Source: an uncultured Ignavibacteria bacterium
GTDB taxonomy: Bacteria; Bacteroidota; Ignavibacteria; SZUA-365
Direction: 5' to 3'
Length of the DNA: 6,454 nucleotides
Assembly (NCBI GenBank): GCA_913060595.1
Contig: CAJXSA010000231.1
Location: forward strand, 1 to 6,454
Shown: positions 1 through 5,580 of the stretch, piece by piece
Layout of the letters: each line of letters starts with the position of its first letter
Position numbering within the stretch: position 1 is the stretch's first letter
The notes under the pieces: model-generated
The model's database searches: none
What the model saw: only the letters and a program-made list of their open reading frames with translations
What the model was told of the DNA's origin: nothing
Position numbers and translations under genes: made by a program

Positions 1-1212
1 AAGCGCAAGCTGCAGCTCAACGACTTCGCCGTGCTGTACCGTACCAACGCGCAGAGCCGCGCCATCGAGGACGCCATGCGCCGCAGCGGCATTCCCTACA
101 CCATCGTGGGCGGCGTGGAATTCTACCGCCGCAAGGAAATCAAGGACATCCTCGCCTACCTGCGCCTCATCGTCAATCCCGAGGACGACGAGGCCGCGCT
201 GCGCGTGATCAACTATCCCACCCGCGGCATCGGTGCGACCTCCGTCGGACGCCTGCGCGACTACGCCGCCGAAGAGGGTGTCACCGTGTTCGAAGCCGCC
301 ATCAACGCACCGTCCGTTCCCAGCCTGGGCACCGCGGCCGTGCGCCGCGTGCAGGAATTCGTGCGCCTCGTGCAGAAATACGCCTCCCTGCGCCGGGAAA
401 TCTCCGCCGGGGAGCTGGTCAGTTCGCTCATCGACGAGCTGGGACTGGTCACCTCCTTCAAGAACGAGGGGACGTCCGAGGCCCGCATGCGCCTTGACAA
501 CATACAGGAGCTGCTTTCCGCCATCACCGAGTTCGAGGCCGAGGACGGCGACAATCTGCTGGAGGCCTTTCTCGAACAGGCTTCGCTGGTGGCCGACGTC
601 GACCGTCTCGATGAGACGCGCAACGCCGTCACATTGATGACGCTGCACGCGGCGAAGGGACTGGAATTCCCCGTCATCTTCCTCGTCGGCATGGAGGAAG
701 GGCTGTTCCCCTCGTCGATGGCCATCGAGCGCGACGAGGTGGAGGAAGAGCGCCGCCTGTGCTACGTGGGCATGACGCGCGCGATGCAGAAGCTGTACAT
801 GACACATGCGCGTTCGCGCGTGCGCTGGGGCGAGCGCCTCGAGCAGGTGTCCTCGCGCTTCCTCGACGAAATCGACGAGAGCGTCGTGCAGCGCGAGAGC
901 ACGCGCCGCCGCGCCCCGTTCGCCGGCAACGGCATGGGCCGCGCGCCGCAACGCCACCGCACCCGCGGCGGCGTGCCCGACAACAAGCCCCGGCCGAAGC
1001 GGTCGGAGTACAGTCAGCTCGGCGGCGGCGAATCGTATTCGCAGATGGACGGCGAGATCAGCATCGGCAGCTATGTCATTCACGCCACCTTCGGCCGCGG
1101 CAAGCTGATGTCCGTGCAGGGCACCGGCGACATGGCCCGCGGCGTGGTGCTCTTCGACTCCGTCGGCAAGAAGACGCTCGTGCTCAAGTTCGCCGGACTG
1201 AAGCCGGCGTAG
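1..1212 (+). CDS. pcrA: PcrA/UvrD-type ATP-dependent DNA helicase, C-terminal part (5' truncated by window)
   Basis: Superfamily 1A 3'-5' DNA helicase of nucleotide-excision repair, mismatch repair and replication-conflict resolution; it acts in the cytoplasm on single-strand/duplex junctions using ATP. The reading frame is open from base 1, so the N-terminal half with Walker A and B lies outside the window; 403 residues are visible. In visible numbering, motif IV is the stretch DFAVLYRTNAQSR (about 8-20), followed by FYRRKEIKD (about 41-49). Motif V is TLHAAKGLEFP (about 214-224) and motif VI is YVGMTRA (about 255-261). A basic, Gly/Arg-rich linker (about 301-350) precedes a C-terminal Tudor-like domain with GSYVIHATFGRGK, which in PcrA is the RNA-polymerase-contacting module. 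The full-length family is about 720-780 residues, so roughly the last 55% is present. No terminator follows the stop, so the next gene may be read through. UvrD and PcrA cannot be told apart reliably from this fragment. Confidence 0.95.
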   Translation, partial: KRKLQLNDFAVLYRTNAQSRAIEDAMRRSGIPYTIVGGVEFYRRKEIKDILAYLRLIVNPEDDEAALRVINYPTRGIGATSVGRLRDYAAEEGVTVFEAAINAPSVPSLGTAAVRRVQEFVRLVQKYASLRREISAGELVSSLIDELGLVTSFKNEGTSEARMRLDNIQELLSAITEFEAEDGDNLLEAFLEQASLVADVDRLDETRNAVTLMTLHAAKGLEFPVIFLVGMEEGLFPSSMAIERDEVEEERRLCYVGMTRAMQKLYMTHARSRVRWGERLEQVSSRFLDEIDESVVQRESTRRRAPFAGNGMGRAPQRHRTRGGVPDNKPRPKRSEYSQLGGGESYSQMDGEISIGSYVIHATFGRGKLMSVQGTGDMARGVVLFDSVGKKTLVLKFAGLKPA

Positions 1213-1219
1213 AAATACC

Positions 1220-1247
1220 AGATTGCAAATGGCAGATTGCAGATCGC
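1220..1247. repeat. Heptanucleotide tandem repeat (AGATTGC-like, 4 copies)
   Basis: Four consecutive 7-base units are visible: AGATTGC, AAATGGC, AGATTGC, AGATCGC. They fill part of the 74-base gap between the helicase stop and the next start codon. Intergenic heptanucleotide repeats of this kind (translated as CKLQIAN- or IADCRL-like strings when mis-called as protein) recur in many environmental bacterial genomes and have no agreed function. That statement is from general knowledge, not from this window. The array is short and imperfect, so it could also be a decayed relic. Confidence 0.7.
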
Positions 1248-1286
1248 AGTCTGTTGCCTCAGTACGAACAGCGGAAAGCTGCCGTC

Positions 1287-3035
1287 ATGCTGCCTACCGG
1301 GATATTCGGATTTTACTCCACGGACGGGGAGGAGCTGCGTCGCGCGGAGGGGGAGCTGCGGGCGCGCTGCGGGGAAGGGGAGGAGCTGCTCGCGCGCATG
1401 AGCGCGGACGGACGCCTGCTGCTCGGCTGCGTGATTTCCACCACGTATTCATATCCCGCCACGCTCACGGAGTCCGGGGACGGCGTCTTCGACGGCATGC
1501 TGTACGAGGAAAGCGCGCTTGCGACGCAGCCCGCGCGCCTGGCCGACATGTCCGAGAGCGACATCGCGGCCGCGGCGAACGGCATGTTCCTCGCCGCCGC
1601 GTACCGCTACGGACGTCTGCGCCTGCTCTCCGATCCCTTCGCCACGCTGCCGCTGTATTACGCGGGGCAGTCCGGCCGCTTCGGCTTCAGCACCTCGCTT
1701 CATATCCTGCGCTGGTGGCATGCCCTGCGCGCGCCCCTGCGGCGGGACGAGACGGGGTATGCGCAGTACCTGGCATTCGGAAAAGTGTTCGGCAGCGGGA
1801 CGACCACTGCCGGTGTTCGCCGCATGCAGGCGGCGGAAATCCTGGACATCGACTGCGGCAAGGACTGCGCCGCATGGCGGGAACGCAAGTATTACGAACC
1901 CGACGTGCGTCCCGCGGAATATCCCGGCGTGGAAGATGACATGGTCGCGGCGTTCCGTCAGGCGGTGGGGACGCTCACCGAGGCGTCCCGGGGCGCGAGC
2001 ATTTCCGCGCTGACCGGCGGACTCGACAGCAGGGCCATCGCGGCGGTGCTGCATGCCGATCGTCCGGATGCGACCGTGGTCACGCATTTCACGCAGGAAG
2101 GAAACGACATCGCGGTGGCGCGCGCGGTGGCCGCTAAGCTGCGCGTTACGCATGTCACGGAGCAGCTGCCTGCGAAACACGCGCTTGCCGCGGAGCGGGA
2201 GGATTTCCTTGCCGCGGGAAACGGCATCACCCCGCTCAATAATATCCATGCCTCCGAGGTACACCGGCGCTATGCCCGGCACGGCAGCCTGCTGCTCGAC
2301 GGCAACAATACATGGATTGAGGCGAGGCTGTTCATGCGCAACGCGGCCCACCGGGTGAAGGACAAAGCTTCCCTGCTGCGCGAAGTCGCCGCCCTGCAAC
2401 TGCGCTACGGCGTGCTCGACTACGTGCGCGACGCAGAGCGGTATCGGCGCCGCGCGATGGAAGCACTCGAGGCCCTGCTGCCGGATCCGGCGGAATTCCA
2501 CAGCGCGGCCTGTGCGGCGGACACCGTGTACGTGCGGCACATCCTGCCCGTGCACGTCACCGACCTCGCGGGCATGCAGAACCGCTTCATCCGCTACGTG
2601 TCGCCGTATTTCGACCGGCGTTACGTGGACCTGGTCGCGCGCATGCATCCGAAGCGGCGCTGGCGGCAGGAGCCGCAGAACCGCATCGTGGCGGCCTGCG
2701 CACCGCAGCTGCGCGGCATGGCGCGCTCGTACGCGGACGTCCTTTCCTGGCCCACCGATCACCCCTGGCTGCTGCGCGCGCCCGTGGCCTTCGAGCGCGC
2801 GTACGACCGCATCGGACTCGCCCGGCGCTGGCCCGCCCTGCACGCCGCCCTCAGCCGGCGCAGGTACTCGGTCGCCTGTGACATCCTGCTGCCCGAGGGC
2901 GACGGGGCCTTCGACATCGACGACGACATCTTCGACGCTTCGCGCATCCGTCGCGCCCTGGCCGAGGCCGGTCCGCGCCTGCGCGATCCGGGGCTGATCC
3001 GGCTGCTGCAGTATATCCTGCCAGGCAGGATGTGA
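1287..3035 (+). CDS. Asparagine-synthetase-like amidotransferase/ATP-pyrophosphatase, divergent, glutaminase site probably inactive
   Basis: A 582-residue protein with the class-B asparagine synthetase plan: an N-terminal Ntn-glutaminase-like domain (about 1-200) and a C-terminal synthetase domain (about 215-460) that would adenylate a carboxylate. The PPi loop is visible as SALTGGLDSR (240-249), followed by the helix GNDIAVARAVAAKL (272-285) and the family-like VSPYFDRRYVDLVARMHP (438-455). The N-terminus MLPTGIFGFY matches the usual MCGIFG start, but Thr4 occupies the nucleophilic Cys position. The oxyanion Asn-Gly appears as Asp-Gly (about 69-70), and the usual GDGxDE signature is replaced by DGNNTWIE (338-345). 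Glutamine hydrolysis is therefore doubtful, and the product need not be asparagine; β-lactam synthetases and lasso-peptide cyclases show the fold can be repurposed. The ATG was chosen because GGAAAG lies 8 bases upstream and homology begins there; the frame stays open far upstream inside pcrA, but that part is shadow. No precursor peptide or partner gene is visible nearby. Confidence 0.88.
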   Translation: MLPTGIFGFYSTDGEELRRAEGELRARCGEGEELLARMSADGRLLLGCVISTTYSYPATLTESGDGVFDGMLYEESALATQPARLADMSESDIAAAANGMFLAAAYRYGRLRLLSDPFATLPLYYAGQSGRFGFSTSLHILRWWHALRAPLRRDETGYAQYLAFGKVFGSGTTTAGVRRMQAAEILDIDCGKDCAAWRERKYYEPDVRPAEYPGVEDDMVAAFRQAVGTLTEASRGASISALTGGLDSRAIAAVLHADRPDATVVTHFTQEGNDIAVARAVAAKLRVTHVTEQLPAKHALAAEREDFLAAGNGITPLNNIHASEVHRRYARHGSLLLDGNNTWIEARLFMRNAAHRVKDKASLLREVAALQLRYGVLDYVRDAERYRRRAMEALEALLPDPAEFHSAACAADTVYVRHILPVHVTDLAGMQNRFIRYVSPYFDRRYVDLVARMHPKRRWRQEPQNRIVAACAPQLRGMARSYADVLSWPTDHPWLLRAPVAFERAYDRIGLARRWPALHAALSRRRYSVACDILLPEGDGAFDIDDDIFDASRIRRALAEAGPRLRDPGLIRLLQYILPGRM

Positions 3036-3065
3036 AGAATGTGAAAGATGGAAAGAAGGAAAAAT
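3030..3065. repeat. Degenerate 9-base tandem repeat, purine-rich (ATGTGAAGA-like)
   Basis: Successive 9-base units ATGTGAAGA, ATGTGAAAG, ATGGAAAGA and AGGAAAAAT start at the last sense codon of the asparagine-synthetase-like gene and include its TGA stop. The strand is nearly pure purine here. The repeat runs into the left arm of the hairpin at 3050-3110, so part of the repeat is present again as an inverted copy on the other side of the loop. Similar purine-rich GGAAAG/ATGG intergenic repeats are common in metagenome-derived genomes; function is unknown. Confidence 0.5.
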
Positions 3066-3119
3066 GGAAATATGGCATCGGGGTGCATGTTTCCATCTTT
3101 CCTTTTTTCCTATTTTTTT
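3050..3119 (+). terminator. Very long imperfect hairpin followed by a T-run, probable intrinsic terminator
   Basis: The 21-base arms 3050-3070 and 3090-3110 pair with 19 Watson-Crick pairs, one G-U pair and one A-C mismatch. The inner loop adds about six more pairs (TATG/CATG with a bulged G, then CA/TG) around a TCGGGG loop. The right arm is followed by TATTTTTTT (3111-3119). It sits 14 bases after the stop of the asparagine-synthetase-like gene, the right place to end that transcript. The outer stem is A/T-rich and purine on one arm, unlike a compact GC-rich terminator, so it could instead be an interspersed inverted-repeat element that also terminates. Confidence 0.65.
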
Positions 3120-3159
3120 ATGGAATTCGATTCGCATAACCATCGCCTGGTGAAGCACC

Positions 3160-3612
3160 ATGACAGACAAACAGAGCATAGACACCTTCCTCGCGCAGCG
3201 TTCGCTTGCGATCGCGGGGGTGTCGCGCAGCGGGAAGAAATTCGGCAACAGCATCATGAAGGAACTGCGGGGCAAGGGCTATGCGATGCATCCCGTGCAC
3301 CCGGAAGCGGAGGAAGTGGACGGTGTACGCTGCGTGCCGTCGCTGAAGGATCTGCCCGACGGCGTCGGAGGACTCGTCCTCGTCGTCAAACCGGAGCAGT
3401 CGGAGAAGCTCGTGCGCGAGGCGAAGGAGGCCGGCATCACGCGGGTGTGGATGCAGCAGGGCGCGCAATCCGAGGCCGCCGTGGAATACTGCCGCGAGCA
3501 GAACATGGACGTTGTCGCGAACGAATGCGTGCTGATGTTCTCCGAACCCGTCAAGGGAATACACGGATTCCACCGCTGGCTGTGGAAGGTGTTCGGGAAA
3601 CTGCCCCGCTGA
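3160..3612 (+). CDS. CoA-binding Rossmann-fold protein (YccU/COG1832-like)
   Basis: A 150-residue single-domain protein of the succinyl-CoA synthetase alpha-type CoA-binding family; these proteins bind CoA or a related nucleotide in the cytoplasm, and their physiological role is largely undefined. The fold is recognised from the first strand and turn LAIAGVSR (16-23), then KGYAMHPVHP (39-48), the third strand GLVLVVKP (71-78), and ITRVWMQQGA (93-102), which matches the family's VWLQ-G turn. The C-terminus carries VANECVLMF (119-127) and then IHGFHRWLWKVFGK, a variant tail differing from the DRC ending of E. coli YccU-type members. The full family length is about 135-150, so it is complete. 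The start is supported by GGTGA six bases upstream of the ATG. The preceding hairpin suggests it begins its own transcript, although no clear promoter is seen in 3120-3159. It stands alone, with no succinate-CoA ligase partner. Confidence 0.88.
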   Translation: MTDKQSIDTFLAQRSLAIAGVSRSGKKFGNSIMKELRGKGYAMHPVHPEAEEVDGVRCVPSLKDLPDGVGGLVLVVKPEQSEKLVREAKEAGITRVWMQQGAQSEAAVEYCREQNMDVVANECVLMFSEPVKGIHGFHRWLWKVFGKLPR

Positions 3613-3661
3613 AAGAATCGGTCGCGGTTTTCCACATCCCAACGTCGGTATAGAAAGCACT

Positions 3662-3676
3662 TTGCCGCAGCGGCAA
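3662..3676. promoter_or_regulatory. 15-bp perfect palindrome, possible operator or weak stem-loop
   Basis: TTGCCGC and GCGGCAA are perfect inverted copies around a single central A. It lies 50 bases after the CoA-binding stop and about 32 bases before the TATCTT box upstream of the aldo/keto reductase. As RNA it could form only a 5-bp stem with a 5-base loop and has no T-run after it, so a terminator is unlikely. A repressor or activator site is a possible reading. Chance occurrence in GC-rich DNA cannot be excluded. Confidence 0.35.
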
Positions 3677-3683
3677 TGCGCGG

Positions 3684-3715
3684 TTCGCAGGACAGGGCGG
3701 GTTTTCCTATCTTGT
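3684..3715 (+). promoter_or_regulatory. Possible Bacteroidota-type promoter for the aldo/keto reductase
   Basis: TATCTTGT at 3708-3715 resembles the -7 element TAnnTTTG of Bacteroidota primary sigma factors, and TTCG at 3684-3687 is a poor match to the -33 TTTG, with 20 bases between them. It would give a leader of roughly 100 bases before the ATG at 3820. The same TATCTT core occurs before priA. The -33 match is weak, so this is tentative. Confidence 0.3.
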
Positions 3716-3730
3716 CCCTACCGCAGTAAA

Positions 3731-3759
3731 GCATGCGCGGGTGACGGAGCGGCATGCGC
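3731..3759. repeat. Direct repeat of GCATGCGC, 21 bp apart, in the reductase leader
   Basis: GCATGCGC occurs at 3731-3738 and again at 3752-3759. The start-to-start distance is 21 bp, two helical turns, so both would face the same side of the DNA. Each contains the palindrome GCATGC. They lie downstream of the proposed promoter, where a repressor could block transcription, but no regulator gene is visible nearby. Confidence 0.3.
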
Positions 3760-3806
3760 CGACCCGATGCCCTCGTCCGACGGGATGAAACTGTTGCACA
3801 TGAAAT

Positions 3807-3813
3807 AGAGGAG
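3807..3813 (+). promoter_or_regulatory. Shine-Dalgarno site that decides the reductase start
   Basis: AGAGGAG sits six bases before the ATG at 3820. This favours 3820 over the in-frame ATG at 3754, which would add 22 residues not expected in the family, and over the out-of-frame ATG at 3815. Confidence 0.75.
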
Positions 3814-3819
3814 CATGGC

Positions 3820-4818
3820 ATGGAATATCGTTTTCTGGGAATGACCGGACTGCAGCTCTCGGCGCTGTCCTTCGGATCCTGGGTGACCTTCGGGGACCAG
3901 GTCGACGAAGCAGCGGCGGAAGCCTGCATGGTGGAGGCCTATGACGCGGGCGTGAATTTCTTCGACAACGCGGAGGCGTACGCCGCGGGAAAGTCCGAGA
4001 CCATGATGGGAAACATTATCAAGAAGGTCGGCTGGAAGCGCTCGGACCTCGTGCTGTCGACGAAGATTTTCTGGGGCGGCGAAGGACCGAACGACCGCGG
4101 CCTCTCGCGCAAGCATATCATCGAGGGCACGAACGCCTCGCTCAGGCGCATGCAGACCGATTACGTGGACCTGATCTTCTGCCACCGGCCGGACATCTAC
4201 ACCCCGATCGAGGAAACCGTCTGGGCGATGAACCTGCTCATTCAGCAGGGCAAGGCACTGTACTGGGGCACCAGCGAATGGAGCGCAGAACGCATCCGCG
4301 AGGCCTATGACTTCGCGCGGCGCGAACACCTGATTCCCCCGGTGATGGAGCAGCCGCAGTACAACATGCTCACGCGCGAGCGCGTCGAGGTCGAGTACGA
4401 GCGCCTGTACAGCGACATCGGTCTGGGGACGACGATATGGAGTCCGCTGGCCTCGGGCCTGCTCACCGGCAAGTACAACGATGGTGTGCCCGAGGGCAGC
4501 CGTCTCGCGCTGCCGGAATACGGCTGGCTGCGCAAGCGCCTGATGGGTGCGGGCTGGGACGAAAAGCTTGCGACGGTGCGCACGCTGCAGGAGATCGCCG
4601 ACGAACTCGGTGCCACGCTCTCGCAGCTGGCCCTCGCCTGGTGCCTGATGAACCCGGATGTCAGCACGGTGATCACCGGCGCCTCGCGGCCCGAACAGGT
4701 GCGCGAGAACATGCAGGCGCTCGACGTCGTGGCCAAACTCGACGATGACGTCATGGTGCGCATCGAGGAAGTGCTCGCGAACGAACCCGAGCCCGAGCTG
4801 GACTGGCGCAACCGCTGA
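3820..4818 (+). CDS. Aldo/keto reductase, Kv-beta/YghZ-like subfamily
   Basis: A 332-residue cytoplasmic NADPH-dependent oxidoreductase with a TIM-barrel fold, expected to reduce aldehydes or ketones; the physiological substrate cannot be read from the sequence. It opens with [21 protein letters not shown]. The catalytic tetrad is visible as Asp49 and Tyr54 in FFDNAEAY (47-54), Lys82 in LSTKIFWGG (79-87) and His122 in FCHRPD (120-125). YWGTSEW (148-154), [13 protein letters not shown] (207-219) and the cofactor-binding [12 protein letters not shown] (286-297) are typical of the Kv-beta/YghZ branch. The length is normal, so it is complete. It has its own leader with a possible promoter and is convergent with the next gene, sharing a bidirectional terminator with it. 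Subfamily assignment is firmer than any substrate call. Confidence 0.94.
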   Translation: MEYRFLGMTGLQLSALSFGSWVTFGDQVDEAAAEACMVEAYDAGVNFFDNAEAYAAGKSETMMGNIIKKVGWKRSDLVLSTKIFWGGEGPNDRGLSRKHIIEGTNASLRRMQTDYVDLIFCHRPDIYTPIEETVWAMNLLIQQGKALYWGTSEWSAERIREAYDFARREHLIPPVMEQPQYNMLTRERVEVEYERLYSDIGLGTTIWSPLASGLLTGKYNDGVPEGSRLALPEYGWLRKRLMGAGWDEKLATVRTLQEIADELGATLSQLALAWCLMNPDVSTVITGASRPEQVRENMQALDVVAKLDDDVMVRIEEVLANEPEPELDWRNR

Positions 4819-4835
4819 TCCGGGCATGAGCAATA

Positions 4836-4866
4836 AAAAGGGCACCTCGTTGAGAGGTGCCCTTTT
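4836..4866. terminator. Bidirectional intrinsic terminator between convergent genes
   Basis: Perfect 13-base arms (4836-4848 and 4854-4866) form AAAAGGGCACCTC against its complement around a GTTGA loop. The outer part is an A-run on the left and a T-run on the right, so a GC-rich stem followed by U residues forms in RNA from either strand. It lies 17 bases after the reductase stop and 51 bases beyond the stop of the minus-strand gene, so it serves both convergent transcripts. Confidence 0.92.
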
Positions 4867-4917
4867 CGCATGAGAGGTTATCCGAGGGGAGTGCTTGCTC
4901 GCCCCGTGGTATGCGAT

Positions 4918-5361
4918 TTACTTGCCGCGGCGGGCTTTGCCCTTGGGGCCGGTGCCGTCACAGTCGCCGGTGCCCGTTCCCGTGCCTTCACCGGTGCCGG
5001 TGCCCTGTCCGCCGCGCAGTCCGCGCGAGCCCTTGCTGCCCATGCCGCTGCGTCCTTCGAAGTCCGGATCCTGTCCGTTGGGGACGCCGTCGCCGTCATG
5101 GTCCGGGGCGTTGTCGTTGATGCCGTCACCGTCCGCGTCCACGAAGCCACGTCCTGAAACGGAACCGGTGTAGTCTTCGTCACGTCCGTTGGGGATGCCG
5201 TCGCCGTCGTCGTCGGCCGCGTTGTCATTGTAGCCGTCGCCGTTGGCGTCGACGAAGCCCTTGCCCGCCGGTTTGCCCTGGGCATAGCTGTCCTGGGTGT
5301 TGACGATGGTGAGCGTGAGCGCGAATGCGAGCAGTGCTGCGAGGGAAAGAATGCGTTTCAT
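4918..5361 (-). CDS. Exported protein with tandem Asp-rich calcium-binding loops (thrombospondin type 3/EF-hand-like)
   Basis: A 147-residue protein of unknown function. A signal peptide (MKRIL, hydrophobic core about 4-20) probably ends at SYA before Gln28, so it is exported. Residues 33-69 and 70-106 are two copies of a 37-residue unit. Each has two DxDxDG-type loops: DANGDG and DDDGDGIPNG in copy 1, DADGDG and DHDGDGVPNG in copy 2. This spacing is typical of calcium-dependent thrombospondin type 3, dockerin and EF-hand-like loops, so calcium binding outside the cytoplasm is inferred. The tail (about 104-147) is Gly/Thr-rich, contains a single Cys134 in GDCDGTGPKG and ends strongly basic (GKARRGK). 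No sorting signal, lipobox or membrane anchor is seen. The start is set by AGGAG seven bases upstream and by the signal peptide; the frame is open 82 codons further up, but that part lacks signal character. It is divergent from priA and convergent with the reductase. Confidence 0.85.
   Translation of the reverse strand: MKRILSLAALLAFALTLTIVNTQDSYAQGKPAGKGFVDANGDGYNDNAADDDGDGIPNGRDEDYTGSVSGRGFVDADGDGINDNAPDHDGDGVPNGQDPDFEGRSGMGSKGSRGLRGGQGTGTGEGTGTGTGDCDGTGPKGKARRGK
5044..5265 (-). repeat. Two tandem 111-bp coding repeats (37-residue calcium-loop units)
   Basis: Bases 5155-5265 encode residues 33-69 and bases 5044-5154 encode residues 70-106 of the exported protein. Both units carry G(K/R)GFVDA(N/D)GDG, then NDNA, then DGDG(I/V)PNG. 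The conserved period points to duplication of one unit. Each unit also holds two related loops, suggesting an older internal duplication. Confidence 0.85.
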
Positions 5362-5368
5362 GATATTA

Positions 5369-5373
5369 CTCCT
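5369..5373 (-). promoter_or_regulatory. Shine-Dalgarno site of the exported calcium-loop protein
   Basis: On the minus strand AGGAG lies seven bases before the ATG at 5361. It fixes the start just before the signal peptide and excludes the upstream extension of the open frame. Confidence 0.75.
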
Positions 5374-5436
5374 GAGAATGGATGAGTTGCGTATTTGCTG
5401 TTCTGTCCCTGTAGCATCCACAACCGTGCCAAAAGT

Positions 5437-5474
5437 GAAAACTGCCAGATATTCGCCAGTTTTCGCAAATATCT
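5437..5474. promoter_or_regulatory. Two interlocked 28-bp inverted repeats in the divergent intergenic region
   Basis: The first dyad is GAAAACTG-N12-CAGTTTTC (5437-5464), perfect in both 8-bp arms. The second is AGATATT-N14-AATATCT (5447-5474), perfect in both 7-bp arms. Each spans 28 bp and their centres are 10 bp apart, one helical turn. They lie about 75-115 bases upstream of the exported-protein start and 138-176 bases upstream of priA. Paired operator sites for a dimeric regulator, or two mutually exclusive hairpins if transcribed, are possible readings. Confidence 0.45.
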
Positions 5475-5502
5475 CCGTCCGTGGGCTTCCGGCGTGCAGC
5501 TT

Positions 5503-5541
5503 TTGTCGACTGTCCGGCAAGAATTGTCGATGCGTGTCCGG
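5503..5541. repeat. Imperfect direct repeat TTGTCGA...TGTCCGG upstream of priA
   Basis: TTGTCGA (5503-5509) followed by TGTCCGG (5511-5517) recurs as TTGTCGA (5524-5530) followed by TGTCCGG (5535-5541), with the inner gap changed from 1 to 4 bases. It lies upstream of the priA promoter-like box. It may be a regulator half-site pair or chance. Confidence 0.3.
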
Positions 5542-5572
5542 GCGGGAAACGGCAGAATCGCCGTGAATCTCG

Positions 5573-5580
5573 TATCTTAG
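5573..5580 (+). promoter_or_regulatory. Possible -7 promoter element for priA
   Basis: TATCTTAG lies 32 bases before the priA ATG and shares the TATCTT core with the box before the aldo/keto reductase. It resembles the Bacteroidota -7 consensus TAnnTTTG. No good -33 TTTG is seen at the expected distance, so support is limited. If used, the leader would be about 25 bases. Confidence 0.3.

Noticed and set aside
759..1286. N-terminal extension of the asparagine-synthetase-like frame into pcrA
   Set aside because: The extension is Arg/Ala-rich shadow of the helicase gene in another frame and then translates the heptad repeat; homology and a Shine-Dalgarno site begin at 1287.
3017..3029. CCTGCC-A-GGCAGG palindrome at the end of the asparagine-synthetase-like gene
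   Set aside because: It lies within the last codons, has only a one-base centre and no T-run; it is more likely incidental to coding than a separate terminator.
1287..3035. Lasso-peptide or β-lactam biosynthetic cluster around the asparagine-synthetase-like gene
   Set aside because: No precursor peptide, leader peptidase, recognition element, transporter or other biosynthetic enzyme is present in the flanking sequence.
1449..3275. 608-residue open frame on the minus strand
   Set aside because: It is antisense to the asparagine-synthetase-like gene and runs through its terminator hairpin; the protein is His/Arg/Gly-rich with no recognisable domain, typical of a shadow frame in GC-rich DNA.
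3718..4845. 375-residue open frame on the minus strand opposite the aldo/keto reductase
   Set aside because: The plus strand encodes a full aldo/keto reductase with its catalytic tetrad; the antisense frame has no family features and runs through the leader and terminator.
5044..5265. CRISPR-like or minisatellite array
   Set aside because: The 111-bp period is a coding duplication of calcium-loop units in one frame, without spacers.
5411..5434. Possible sigma-54 promoter on the minus strand (TTGGCACG followed by TGC)
   Set aside because: The -24-like GG and the -12-like GC are three bases too far apart for sigma-54, whose spacing is strict.
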